A stretch of 64,000 bases of DNA from Jidongwangia harbinensis (GCF_020216025.1 NZ_JAIWNC010000011.1:1-64000); one strand, 5' to 3'; shown: positions 51,827-60,781, counted from the stretch's first letter. Numbers and translations: made by a program. Notes: generated by a model from the letters alone, not told the origin.

Positions 51827-52863
51827 GCCGCCTTCTGATAGGTGTCCGAGCAGCCCCGGGCCTCGGCCCGCGGCAGCCGGCCGAGGACCGAGAAACGCTT
51901 GCCGGGCCAGTCGCCGTCGTCGACGCCGTGCACCACGCCCAGGTCCTCGGTGAGCAGGACGTGACCGGGGTACGACGTGGGCAGCGTGCTGACCACCTCG
52001 AGCAGGCCGGGCTTGCCGGGCGGCAGCTCCGCCCAGGTCTCCGGGTCGCGCACCACCACGTCGGCGAAGTCCGGGCAGTACAGCGAGCCGCCGGACGGAC
52101 CCTCGAGGAAGATCGTGCCGATCTGCTCGACCATGCCGTAGAAGTTGTGCACGTTCCGCAGGCCGGTGTCCGCGGACAGCCGGCGGCGGAACTCGTCCGG
52201 GTCGACCGCCTGGTCCACCAGCTTCTTCCAGCCGCCGGAGTGGATCAGGATGCCGTTGCCCAGGTCGAGGCCGTGCTCGCGGGCCACCTCGTAGAGGTGC
52301 AGCCAGACCAGGTAGGTGAACCCGAAGATCAGGAACGGCGCGTCACCGTGCGCGGCCAGGAAGCCCCGGATCGCCTCGACGTCCGGTTTGCCGTCCGCGT
52401 CCAGCGCCCACACATGGTCACGGCCGAACGTGGCCATGCCGAGCACGCCGGCGCCCCGGGCGCTGAACGAACGCCGGTCCTTGAGCAACGACTTCGTGTC
52501 CACCAGCAGCATCGGCAGCCGCTTCGGGCCGAGCACGGTCTGCACGGTCGCGCCGAGCTGCCGGGTCTGGGTGGCGGCGGCCGCCTTGTCCAGATAGATC
52601 CGGCTCACCTCGCCGGTGGTGCCGCTGGACGTGAGGACCTTGAAGACCTCGTCGTCCGGGATGCTCTTGAGTTCCAGGTTCTTGAACAGCCGGACCGGCA
52701 GCCAGGGCAGATCGGCCACCTGGTCGAACGTGTCCGGGGTGCCGGCGGCGGCCAGGATGTTCCGGTACGGCGCGCAGGCGGCGCGGTGGTGCGCCACCAG
52801 GTCGGACAGTTCCTTGACCAGCGAGGCTTCCTTGGCAGCCTGCGGCAGCGTGAACACACTCAC
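51823..52863 (-). CDS. LuxE-like acyl-protein synthetase
   Basis: A 346-residue adenylate-forming enzyme related to LuxE, which activates an acyl acid and passes it to a carrier or to the LuxC partner. The ATP-binding loop LTSSGTTGEVS is clear, as is LIFGFTYLVWLHLYE and the LuxE-typical NFYGMVEQIGTIF followed by CPDFADVVVRDP. The C-terminus is GRLPRAEARGCSDTYQK; Cys at this place is used for acyl transfer in LuxE. It overlaps both neighbours by 4 bases. Confidence 0.85.
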   Translation of the reverse strand: MSVFTLPQAAKEASLVKELSDLVAHHRAACAPYRNILAAAGTPDTFDQVADLPWLPVRLFKNLELKSIPDDEVFKVLTSSGTTGEVSRIYLDKAAAATQTRQLGATVQTVLGPKRLPMLLVDTKSLLKDRRSFSARGAGVLGMATFGRDHVWALDADGKPDVEAIRGFLAAHGDAPFLIFGFTYLVWLHLYEVAREHGLDLGNGILIHSGGWKKLVDQAVDPDEFRRRLSADTGLRNVHNFYGMVEQIGTIFLEGPSGGSLYCPDFADVVVRDPETWAELPPGKPGLLEVVSTLPTSYPGHVLLTEDLGVVHGVDDGDWPGKRFSVLGRLPRAEARGCSDTYQKAA

Positions 52864-54203
52864 AGCGACGCCTCCAGGGTTCGGTAATCGACCTTACCCG
52901 TGGGCAACAGCGGGAGCGCATCGATGCCGCGCACATCCAGGCCGGAGAAGTGTGTGTCCAGCCACGCCGCCAGTTCCTTGCGGACCACCTGGGCCTGCGC
53001 CTGGTCGGCACCCTCGACGAAGACGTGCAGTTTGTCCTCGCCGGCCACCGCGGCCACCGCGCCGTGCCCGGTCAGATGCCGCTCGACGTCGTCCAGGTTG
53101 ACGCGGACCCCGAACACCTTGCCGATCCGCTTGAGCCGGCCGGTCAGGAACAGGAAGCCCTCGTCGTCCAGCCGGCCCAGGTCGCCGGTGCGCAGCACGC
53201 CGCCCAGGTCGTCGCCGCGGGCCAGGTCGGCGGCCGTCTCGGCGTACCCCAGCATGACGTTGGGGCCGCGGTAGACCACCTCGTCGTCCTCGATCGCGAA
53301 GGACCCGCCGGGCAGCGCGAGGCCGACCGAGCCCAGCTTGTCGGCGAGGCGGTCGGGCGGCAGCGTGGCCATCCGGGGCGCCGCCTCGGTCTGGCCGTAC
53401 ATGACGAAGAACCGGCCGCCGACCGCGTCCATCCGGGCCGCGAAGTCCTGCACCAGTTCGGTCCGCAGCCGCCCGCCGGCCTGGGTCAGCGTGCGCAGCG
53501 TCGGGTACTTCGCCGGATCGAAGCGCAGCCGGCGGAGCATCTCGTACTGATAGGGCACCGCGGCCATCGAGGTGAAGCCGTACGTGGTGGTGGCGTTCCA
53601 GAAGTCGCGCTGCAGGATGCCGGTGCGTTCCAGCACCACCGTGGCGCCGCGCAGCAGGTGGCTGTTCAGCACGGACATGCCGTAGGAGTAGAACAGCGGC
53701 AGGGTGGTGGGTGCCACCTCGCCGGCCGTGATGCCGAGGCTCTGCGCGATCGCCTCCGCGTTGGCCAGCACCGCCGCCCCGGACAGCCGGACCAGCTTGG
53801 GGTTGCCGGTGGACCCGCTGGTGGTGAGCATCAGGCCGAGATCGGGGTGTACCGCCGCGGCCGGGCCCTGGCGGACCCAGTCGCCGCCGTCCGCCCGGTA
53901 GCCCGCCGGCGGTTCCCCGGTGGCGCCGGTGACCAGGACAGGCGCGAACCGGTCCACGAAGTCGAGCAGAGACTCGCGGGCGAGCTGCGGGTCGAGCAGC
54001 GCGATCGGGCGCCCGGCCTCGAGCGCCGCGAGGTAACGGGCGATGGTCGGGATGTCCGTACTCATCAGGGCGAACACCGCACCGGCCGGCCGGCCGGCGT
54101 ACTCGGCGACCGCCGCGTCGACCAGGGACCGGAGTACCGCGCCGTCGGCGACCTCACCCGAGGTCGCATCGATGAGGCGGGCCTGCGGGTGCAGCAGGGT
54201 CAC
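52860..54203 (-). CDS. AMP-dependent acyl ligase
   Basis: A 447-residue ANL-superfamily enzyme that activates a carboxylic acid as acyl-AMP for loading on the adjacent ACP or on CoA. The core motifs are MLTTSGSTGNPKLVRLSG (P-loop), MYGQTEAAPRM (aromatic-TE motif), LRTGDLGRLDDEGFLF and the hinge GRLKRIGKVFGVRVNLDD; the C-terminal Lys is in LLPTGKVDY. The N-terminal part is shorter than in acyl-CoA synthetases. Start GTG 54203 lies in the stop of the SDR gene. Confidence 0.88.
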   Translation of the reverse strand: MTLLHPQARLIDATSGEVADGAVLRSLVDAAVAEYAGRPAGAVFALMSTDIPTIARYLAALEAGRPIALLDPQLARESLLDFVDRFAPVLVTGATGEPPAGYRADGGDWVRQGPAAAVHPDLGLMLTTSGSTGNPKLVRLSGAAVLANAEAIAQSLGITAGEVAPTTLPLFYSYGMSVLNSHLLRGATVVLERTGILQRDFWNATTTYGFTSMAAVPYQYEMLRRLRFDPAKYPTLRTLTQAGGRLRTELVQDFAARMDAVGGRFFVMYGQTEAAPRMATLPPDRLADKLGSVGLALPGGSFAIEDDEVVYRGPNVMLGYAETAADLARGDDLGGVLRTGDLGRLDDEGFLFLTGRLKRIGKVFGVRVNLDDVERHLTGHGAVAAVAGEDKLHVFVEGADQAQAQVVRKELAAWLDTHFSGLDVRGIDALPLLPTGKVDYRTLEASL

Positions 54204-54937
54204 AGCGTCAGACCTCCGTCGACGCCCAGCACCTGCCCGGTGACGAACCGGGCCTGGTCGGACAGCAGGAAGGCGATCACGTCGGCCACCTCGCCCGGCT
54301 CACCGAGCCGGCCCAACGCGGTGTCGCCGATGCGCTTGCCGCGGCCCTCGTCGTCCAGCGTGGCGAGCATGTCGGTGGCGATGAAGCCGGGTGCCACCGC
54401 GTTGACCCGGATGCCGCGCGGGCCGAGTTCCTTGGCCGCCGAGCGGGCCAGCGCGGCCACCGCGGCCTTGCTGGCCGCGTACACGGCCTGGCCGGCGATG
54501 CCGACCGTGCCGGTGATGGACGACACCAGGACCACCGCGGGGGTACGCCCACGGCCGAGCAGCCGGACGGCGCCCTGCAGGGTGTGCGCCGCACCGACCG
54601 CGTTGACCGCGAAGAGCCGCTGCACGGTGGCGTCGTCGGTCATGCCGAGCATCCCGGCCGCGTGCGTACCGGCGTTGACCACCAGCGCGTCCAGGCGGCG
54701 GAAGTTCTCGAACGCCACCCGCATCATCACCCGGCTGGTCTCCGGATCCGCGATGTCACCGTGGGTGGCGACGGCCGTCACGCCGTACTTGGCGGAGAGC
54801 TCCGCGGCGACCTCGGTCACCGCGTCCGCGCCGTGGCCGTGCAGCACCAGGTCGTGTCCCTGCTCGGCGAGCCGCTGCGCGACGGCGCGGCCGATGCCCC
54901 GGGATGCTCCGGTGACTCCGGCCACGCGGTCACTCAT
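54200..54937 (-). CDS. FabG-like 3-oxoacyl-ACP reductase
   Basis: A 245-residue classical SDR. It has TGASRGIG (NADPH site), VVNAGTH, the catalytic Ser in VSSITGTVG and YAASK, and the C-terminal GQVLGVDGGL that is standard for FabG. In this operon it probably reduces a 3-oxoacyl group on the neighbouring ACP to a 3-hydroxyacyl group. It overlaps the ACP gene by 8 bases and the ligase by 4. No ketosynthase is present, so the 3-oxo substrate must come from elsewhere. Confidence 0.88.
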   Translation of the reverse strand: MSDRVAGVTGASRGIGRAVAQRLAEQGHDLVLHGHGADAVTEVAAELSAKYGVTAVATHGDIADPETSRVMMRVAFENFRRLDALVVNAGTHAAGMLGMTDDATVQRLFAVNAVGAAHTLQGAVRLLGRGRTPAVVLVSSITGTVGIAGQAVYAASKAAVAALARSAAKELGPRGIRVNAVAPGFIATDMLATLDDEGRGKRIGDTALGRLGEPGEVADVIAFLLSDQARFVTGQVLGVDGGLTL

Positions 54938-55175
54938 CGAACGTCACCCCGTACTTACCGAGAATTCGGACAGCCTCGGCGAAGCTGCTCATGTTGATGA
55001 CATCGTCCGTATCAATCATGATGTCGAACTCGTCCTCGATCGCGGCGACCAACGACATGTGCGCCAGCGAATCCCACTGAGCGTTGTCCTGATATTGCAG
55101 ATCGTCCACGGGAGCGTCGGGCGCCAGGTCCAGTGACGTCCGGAACGCGTTCCGAAGTCTCTGCAGTTCAGTCAT
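54930..55175 (-). CDS. Acyl carrier protein
   Basis: An 81-residue ACP. The phosphopantetheine attachment Ser36 sits in QWDSLAHMSLVAAIEDEF, the usual DSL motif followed by the acidic recognition helix. It carries the acyl group handled by the ligase, SDR, LuxE-like and LuxC-like enzymes downstream. It is the first gene of the operon; ATG 55175 follows GGGAGAA. It is divergent from pseB, so both glycan operons start from one 185-base control region. Confidence 0.92.
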   Translation of the reverse strand: MTELQRLRNAFRTSLDLAPDAPVDDLQYQDNAQWDSLAHMSLVAAIEDEFDIMIDTDDVINMSSFAEAVRILGKYGVTFDE

Positions 55176-55360
55176 TGGGTTCTCCCATTGGGGCGAGCGA
55201 GGGACACTACATTGTGGCAGCACGGCCGACGAGGCTCGAAATAGCAGCTTAACGAGGGGTGAATTGCCGCCGTCATGTGTCGGCCGGTAACCCACCGTGG
55301 GATGGCCCGGTTATGCTTCCGCATCGAGCCGGCTGTCGTACCCCACCCCCGGGAGCGTTT

Positions 55361-56341
55361 GTGTCTGTACTGAGCGGATCGTCCATCCTTGTCACCGGAG
55401 CCACCGGCTCTTTCGGCAAGGCGTTCCTGGGCCATGCGCTGGAGCACCTTGACCCGCAGCGCATCGTGGTGTTCTCGCGTGACGAGCTGAAGCAGTATGA
55501 GGTCCGCCAGATGTTCGGCGACGACCCGCGGCTGCGCTTCTTCATCGGTGACATCCGCGACCTGCAGCGGCTCGAACGCGCCATGCACGGGATCGACTAC
55601 GTGGTGCACGCGGCCGCGCTCAAGCAGGTCGACACCGCGGAGTACAACCCGTCCGAATACGTCGCGACCAACATCAACGGCTCGCAGAATGTGATCGACG
55701 CCGCAATCAACGCCGGCGTACAGAAGGTGGTCGCCCTCTCCACCGACAAGGCGTCCAGCCCGATCAACCTGTACGGCGCCACCAAGCTGGTCGCGGACAA
55801 GCTCTTCATCGCCGGCAACCACTACGCCGCCACCCACCCCACCCGGTTCGCCGTGGTCCGCTACGGCAACGTGATGGGCAGCCGCGGTTCCGTGGTGCCG
55901 CTGTTCCGCCGGCTCAACGCCGAGGGCAAGAGCCTGCCGGTCACCGACAAGCGGATGACCCGGTTCTGGATCACGCTGCCCGCCGCGGTCCGGTTCGTGG
56001 TCGACTCCTTCGACGTGATGCAGGGCGGCGAGCTGTTCGTGCCGCGCATCCCGAGCATGCGCATCCTCGACCTGATCCAGGCCGTGGCGGCGGACGCGCC
56101 CACCCACGAGATGGGCATGCGTCCCGGCGAGAAGCTGCACGAGGAGATGATCGCCGCCGACGACAGCCGTCGCACGCTGCGCTTCCCGGACCGCTACCTG
56201 GTCCAGCCGGTGGTGGCGAGCTGGGGCTACCAGACGCCGACCGGTGGCGAGCCGGTCGAGGACGGCTTCAACTACCGCTCGGACAACAACGACCTGTGGC
56301 TCTCCGTCGACGAGATGCGCGCGCTGCTCGAGGACAAGTGA
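55361..56341 (+). CDS. pseB: UDP-GlcNAc 4,6-dehydratase (inverting) PseB
   Basis: The first pseudaminic-acid enzyme: it converts UDP-GlcNAc to UDP-2-acetamido-2,6-dideoxy-L-arabino-hexos-4-ulose. 326 residues, extended SDR fold. Cofactor loop VTGATGSFGKAF; family-typical VFSRDELKQYEVRQMF, HAAALKQVDTAEYNP, STDKASSPINLYGATK (catalytic Tyr-Lys) and MTRFWITL. Start GTG 55361 with GGGAG upstream. It overlaps pseC by one base (TGATG). It is divergent from the ACP operon. Confidence 0.96.
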   Translation: MSVLSGSSILVTGATGSFGKAFLGHALEHLDPQRIVVFSRDELKQYEVRQMFGDDPRLRFFIGDIRDLQRLERAMHGIDYVVHAAALKQVDTAEYNPSEYVATNINGSQNVIDAAINAGVQKVVALSTDKASSPINLYGATKLVADKLFIAGNHYAATHPTRFAVVRYGNVMGSRGSVVPLFRRLNAEGKSLPVTDKRMTRFWITLPAAVRFVVDSFDVMQGGELFVPRIPSMRILDLIQAVAADAPTHEMGMRPGEKLHEEMIAADDSRRTLRFPDRYLVQPVVASWGYQTPTGGEPVEDGFNYRSDNNDLWLSVDEMRALLEDK

Positions 56342-57465
56342 TGCTGCCGTACGGCAAGCAGCAGATCACCGAAGCGGACATCGAGGCCGTCACCGCCGCC
56401 CTGCGCACCGACTGGCTCACCACCGGGCCCCGGGTCGAGGCGTTCGAGGCCGACCTGGAGGCGGTGGCCGGCGCACCCTGCGTCTCGGTGATCAACGGCA
56501 CCGCGGCGCTGCACACCGCGTACGCGGCCGCCGGCATCGGGGCCGGCGACGAGGTCATCACCACCCCGATGACGTTCGTGGCCACCGCGTCGACGGCCGC
56601 CATGCTCGGCGCCACCGTGGTCTTCGCGGACGTCGAGGAGGACACCGCGAACCTCGACCCGGCGGCGGTCCAGGCGCTCACCACGTCCCGGACCCGGGCC
56701 GTGACGGCCGTCGACTACGCCGGCCACCCCGCCGAGTACGACGAACTCCGCAAGATCGCCGACACCGCGGGGGCGACGCTGCTGGCCGACGCGGCGCACG
56801 CGATCGGCTCGACGTACCGTGGCCGGCCGGTGGGCACGCTGGCCGACCTCACCACCTTCTCCTTCTTCCCGACCAAGAACCTGACCACGGCGGAGGGCGG
56901 CGCGGTGGCGTCGCCCGACCCGGAGCTGGTCCGGCGGGCCCGCACGTTCCGCACGGTCGGCCTGGTGCGCGACCGTTCCCGGATGCGCCAGCCGGACGAG
57001 GGCGGCTGGCACCAGGAGGTGCACGAGTTCGGGCTCAACTACCGGCTGCCCGACGTGCTGTGCGCGCTGGGCAGCTCGCAGTTGCAGCGGCTGGGCGCGT
57101 TCAAGGCCCGCCGTGCCGAGCTGTCCGCCCGCTACGACGAACTGCTCGCCGACGTGCCCGGTCTCCGCCTGCCCACCCGGCGTGCCTGGGTCGATCCGAT
57201 GCGTCACCTGTATCCGGTGCGGATTCTGGACGGCCGGCGCCGCGAGGTCTACGACCGGCTCCGGGCGGCGGGCATCGGTGTGCAGGTCAACTACATCCCG
57301 GCGTACTGGCACCCGGTGTTCGAGGACCTGGGTTACCGTCGCGGCATGTGCCCGGTCGCGGAGTTGTTCTACGCTGAGCAACTCTCGTTGCCGCTGTTCG
57401 TGGATCTCACCGACGCCGAGCAGGATCGCGTCGTGGAGACTCTGCGGACCATCCTGGCCGGCTGA
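56341..57465 (+). CDS. pseC: PLP aminotransferase PseC
   Basis: The second pseudaminic-acid enzyme: a glutamate-dependent 4-aminotransferase of the DegT/DnrJ/EryC1 class, 374 residues. It begins LPYGKQQITEADIEAV and TDWLTTGP as PseC proteins do. The PLP-binding Lys179 lies in SFFPTKNLTTAEGG. The end, QVNYIPAYWHPVFEDLGY and LFYAEQLSLPLF, is family-typical. It is translationally coupled to pseB (TGATG). Confidence 0.95.
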   Translation: MLPYGKQQITEADIEAVTAALRTDWLTTGPRVEAFEADLEAVAGAPCVSVINGTAALHTAYAAAGIGAGDEVITTPMTFVATASTAAMLGATVVFADVEEDTANLDPAAVQALTTSRTRAVTAVDYAGHPAEYDELRKIADTAGATLLADAAHAIGSTYRGRPVGTLADLTTFSFFPTKNLTTAEGGAVASPDPELVRRARTFRTVGLVRDRSRMRQPDEGGWHQEVHEFGLNYRLPDVLCALGSSQLQRLGAFKARRAELSARYDELLADVPGLRLPTRRAWVDPMRHLYPVRILDGRRREVYDRLRAAGIGVQVNYIPAYWHPVFEDLGYRRGMCPVAELFYAEQLSLPLFVDLTDAEQDRVVETLRTILAG

Positions 57466-57491
57466 CCGCCGGCCCCGGAGGAGCTGACCCG

Positions 57492-58370
57492 GTGCACCAC
57501 GCCAACCACTTCTACGGCCACGCCCACGTGCTGGCCGAGTACTGTGGCCTGGATCGGGACAAACCGCCCAGAATTGACGGGTACGTCCAGCACGGCTGGA
57601 ACGTGGTGGACGGGCTGGGCGGCGGCACGCCGTACGTGAGTGGCCGGCCGATCTTCGTCTGGTCCGAGCAGACCCGGCGTCGGGCCTGGTCGATGGGCCG
57701 CCGGCAGGCCACCGTGACCGGGTCCCCCTGGCTGTACCTGCTGGCCGTGGAGCCCGACCCGGAGCCGGACCACGAGCGCGAGGGCACCATCTTCTACCCG
57801 TTCCACGGCTGGGAGCGCCAGGGCGTCAAGGGCGACCACCAGCGGCTGATCGACGAGGTCATCGCCACCGAGCCCGGCCCGGTGACGTTCTGCCTGTACT
57901 GGCACGAGTACCACATCGCCGAGATCCGCGCCCAGTACGAGCGGGCCGGCCGGGTCGTCTGCCACGGCTACCGCGGCCACCAGTGGCGCGGCACCGACAC
58001 CCGGTTCCTCTACAAGCAGCTCGCCGAGCTGCGCCGGCACCGCCGGGTCGCGTCCAACCGGCTGGGCAGCGCCGTGCTCTACGGCGCCGCCGCCGGCTGC
58101 GCGCCCGCGGTGTACGGCGACCCGATGCAGCTGGAGCGCGAGGACATCGCCACCGCCGACCGGATCCGCCGGCAGTGGCCGGAACTGCACGGCGTGCACC
58201 CCGACCCGGTCGAGGCGACCGCCTCCGCGCTCGCCGAGCTGGGCGCCGGGCAGCTGGCCGGACCGGCCGAACTGCGCGCGATGCTGGGGTGGCGGCGCGG
58301 ACACCTGGAGCCGGCCGAGACCGCGGTGGTCGCCGACGCGAAGTCCGTGCTCTCCGAGGAAGCGGCATGA
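57492..58370 (+). CDS. Candidate GT-B-type (nonulosonate) transferase
   Basis: A 292-residue protein without a firm family. The N-terminal half has QHGWNVVDGLG and FVWSEQTRRRAWSMG, and GSPWLYL; the second half shows the Rossmann-like HRRVASNRLGSAVLYGAAAGCAPAVYGDPM. The latter pattern (an arm of the form R-V-x-S-N-x-x-G-S, then GAAAG.APAVYGD) is what donor-binding halves of GT-B capsule and sialic-acid transferases look like. Its place between pseC and the pseF/pseG genes fits a transferase for CMP-pseudaminic acid. Start GTG 57492 after GGAGGAG; it ends in an ATGA overlap with the next gene. Confidence 0.55.
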   Translation: MHHANHFYGHAHVLAEYCGLDRDKPPRIDGYVQHGWNVVDGLGGGTPYVSGRPIFVWSEQTRRRAWSMGRRQATVTGSPWLYLLAVEPDPEPDHEREGTIFYPFHGWERQGVKGDHQRLIDEVIATEPGPVTFCLYWHEYHIAEIRAQYERAGRVVCHGYRGHQWRGTDTRFLYKQLAELRRHRRVASNRLGSAVLYGAAAGCAPAVYGDPMQLEREDIATADRIRRQWPELHGVHPDPVEATASALAELGAGQLAGPAELRAMLGWRRGHLEPAETAVVADAKSVLSEEAA

Positions 58371-60016
58371 CGAGTCAGGCCGCGGGCGAAGAGAAGGAGC
58401 TCAGCGTGATGCCGGGCATGTCCATGATCGGCGGCGAGATGCTGAAGTGGTCCGACCGGCGCCCGGACGAGCGCCCCCCGGCCGGCGGTCCCGTCCTCGC
58501 CCACCTGCTCGACCGCCTGGCGCCGCTGGTCCCGCCCGGCGGACAGGTGCTGGTGGCCGGTCCGCACGACGAGACGCTGGTGAACGCGCTGGCCCGGCAG
58601 GCGTCGGTGACCCTGCTGCTGCGTTCGCACGTCGACGCCACCGCGGCGGCCGGGAACGGCGGCGCCGTGCTCTGCGGCACGCTGGCCAAGCTCACCGACG
58701 CCGAACGCTACGACCTGGTGATCGCGCTCGACGGCGTGGACCGGCTGTGCTCGGTGGAAGGACCCCAGTACGACTGGCGGGAGAGCGTGCGGGCGCTGCA
58801 GCGGGTCCTGCGGCCGGGCGGCACGCTGCTGCTCAGCGTGGAGAACGAACTCGGCGTGCACCGCCTGGTCGACCGCTCGCCGTCCACCTCGCCGCACACC
58901 GACAGCGAGTGGTACCCGCTCGGCGAGTTCGACGACAGCCGGCCCGGCACCCCGGACCGCCTCACCGCCCTGCTCACCGGCGAAGGGCTGGAGGTGGGCT
59001 GGCTGGGCGCGACCTGGCCGCTCCCCCACGCGCCGGCCCTGATCGCCACCCCGGACGCGCTGCGCGCCGGACCGGGCGGTGCGCTCGCCGCCGCGGCCGC
59101 GGGTGCGGTCGCCGCCGCGTACGCCGGTGCCCCGGTGCTCAGCGACCCCCGGCGCCTGGCCGGGACCGCCGTGCGGGCCGGCCTCGGCCCGGAACTGGCC
59201 GCGTCCTGGCTGGTGGTGGCGCACCGGGCGACCCGGCCGGCGACCGCCCCGGCGCTGCCGCCGGTGCTCTCCGGTGACGGCCCGGTGACCGAACTGACCC
59301 GAACCCCCGAGGGCACCTGGGAACGACGGGTGGTCGGCGGCGAGACCCGGGCCACGCCGCAGCGGGACCCGGGCCGGCTGGACGGGCCGATGCCCACCGG
59401 CCGGCTGCTGGAGGAACTGCTGCTCGGCGCGTGCGTCCGCTACGACCTGCCCGCCGTGCGGCGGTTGCTGACCGGCTGGGCCGAGTGGCTCGGCACGTTG
59501 TCGGCGGAACGCGGCTACGCCACCGTCGACAACGTGTTGCTGGACGGTGACACGTACGCGCTGCTCGACCCGAGCCGGCTCGGCACCACCACGGTGAGCG
59601 CGCCGGCCGCCGCGGTGGCCGCCCTGCACCGGTTCGCCGACACGCTGCTGACCGGCGGATACGCACATCCTTGGCCGGCCGCCACGGAGGCCGGTACGCT
59701 CACCGCCGTCCTGGTCGGCGCCGCCGGCCTGGACGTGGACCCGGACGAGTTCGGTACCCCGGTGCCCGCCGAGGTGCCGCCGCCGGACTCGCTGCGGGAG
59801 CACCAGGAACAGCTCCGTGCGCTCCGGCAACAGCTGGACGACACCCGAAAGCACGTGAAGTGGTACGAGAAACAGCTCGCGGGCAAGGAGAAGGAGCTGC
59901 GGAAAACCCGTAAGCAGCTCCGCGCCCTTCGCGGCTCACGCGCCTACAAGGTGGCGGAAGTCGGGATGGGTGCCGCCCGCCGGGCCCGTGACCTGTTGCG
60001 TCGCGCCCGGCACTGA
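58367..60016 (+). CDS. Methyltransferase-like surface-glycan protein (paralogue 2)
   Basis: A 549-residue protein, paralogue of the one at 40458. Shared features in order: GGEMLKWSDRRPDERP, QVLVAGPHDETLVNAL, YDLVIALDGVDRL, ALQRVLRPGGTLLLSVEN (a SAM-methyltransferase beta4-beta5 pattern) and LSDPRRLAGTAVRAG. The C-terminal region is not recognised until a final coiled coil of about 60 residues (EHQEQLRALRQQLDDTRKH, KELRKTRKQLRAL) that may dimerise it or hold it to a partner. Overlaps the upstream gene (ATGA). Function unknown; probably acts on the pseudaminic-acid glycan. Confidence 0.6.
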   Translation: MTSQAAGEEKELSVMPGMSMIGGEMLKWSDRRPDERPPAGGPVLAHLLDRLAPLVPPGGQVLVAGPHDETLVNALARQASVTLLLRSHVDATAAAGNGGAVLCGTLAKLTDAERYDLVIALDGVDRLCSVEGPQYDWRESVRALQRVLRPGGTLLLSVENELGVHRLVDRSPSTSPHTDSEWYPLGEFDDSRPGTPDRLTALLTGEGLEVGWLGATWPLPHAPALIATPDALRAGPGGALAAAAAGAVAAAYAGAPVLSDPRRLAGTAVRAGLGPELAASWLVVAHRATRPATAPALPPVLSGDGPVTELTRTPEGTWERRVVGGETRATPQRDPGRLDGPMPTGRLLEELLLGACVRYDLPAVRRLLTGWAEWLGTLSAERGYATVDNVLLDGDTYALLDPSRLGTTTVSAPAAAVAALHRFADTLLTGGYAHPWPAATEAGTLTAVLVGAAGLDVDPDEFGTPVPAEVPPPDSLREHQEQLRALRQQLDDTRKHVKWYEKQLAGKEKELRKTRKQLRALRGSRAYKVAEVGMGAARRARDLLRRARH

Positions 60017-60052
60017 CCACAGACCGCATACCCTCTCGACGAAGGAACGTTG

Positions 60053-60781
60053 ATGTCTACGCTCGGCATCGTCCAAGCCCGGATGGACTCCACCCGGCTC
60101 TCCGGCAAGGTGCTCCGCCGGCTCAGCGGACGCACCGTGCTGGACCGGGTCATCCGCGCCGCCCAGGCCAGCGAGGTGCTCGACCAGCTCGTCGTCGCCA
60201 CCACCGAGGAACCACTCGACGACCAGATCGTGGCGGAGTGTGAGCGGATCGGTGTCCCGGTGTACCGCGGCCCGGTCGACGACGTGCTCGCCCGCTTCCT
60301 CGGCGTGCTCGACGAGTACGAGTCGGACGTCGTGCTGCGGTTCACCGCCGACTCGCCGCTGCTCGACCCGGAACTCATCGCGCTGGCCGTCAAGGTGTTC
60401 ACCGCGGCGCCGTACGTCGACTACCTGAGCACGTCGATCCACCGCACGCTGCCCCGCGGCCTGGACGTCGAGGTGGTCCGCACCGACGTGCTGCGGTCGA
60501 TCGACAAGCTGGCCACCGACTACCACCGCACGCACGTGACGTCGTACATCTACTCCCACCCGGAGGACTACACGGTGCTCGGGCTCACGCTGCAGCCCGA
60601 CCTGTCGCACCTGCGCCTGACGCTGGACACCCCGGAGGACTGGGCGCTGATCGAGGCGGTCATCGCGCACTTCGGCGACCAGGCGGTGCCGGTGCGCACG
60701 CTCACCGACTGGCTGGCCCACCGTCCCGAACTGACCGCCCTCAACGCGCACGTGGAGCAGAAGGCCCTAGTCCAGGCGTGA
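60053..60781 (+). CDS. pseF: SpsF/PseF-type cytidylyltransferase
   Basis: A 242-residue nucleotidyltransferase of the SpsF/PseF/NeuA superfamily that would activate pseudaminic acid to CMP-Pse. The nucleotide-binding start is LGIVQARMDSTRLSGKVL; further family marks are VVATTEEPLDDQI, VYRGPVDDVLARF, LRFTADSPLLDP and LRLTLDTPEDWALI. The form is closer to SpsF of spore-coat operons than to Campylobacter PseF. ATG 60053 follows GAAGGAACG. pseG follows 55 bases later. Confidence 0.88.
   Translation: MSTLGIVQARMDSTRLSGKVLRRLSGRTVLDRVIRAAQASEVLDQLVVATTEEPLDDQIVAECERIGVPVYRGPVDDVLARFLGVLDEYESDVVLRFTADSPLLDPELIALAVKVFTAAPYVDYLSTSIHRTLPRGLDVEVVRTDVLRSIDKLATDYHRTHVTSYIYSHPEDYTVLGLTLQPDLSHLRLTLDTPEDWALIEAVIAHFGDQAVPVRTLTDWLAHRPELTALNAHVEQKALVQA

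Noticed and set aside
50621..52863. Bioluminescence operon
   Set aside because: LuxC- and LuxE-like genes are present, but no luciferase (LuxA/LuxB) or LuxD gene; the context is a glycan cluster.
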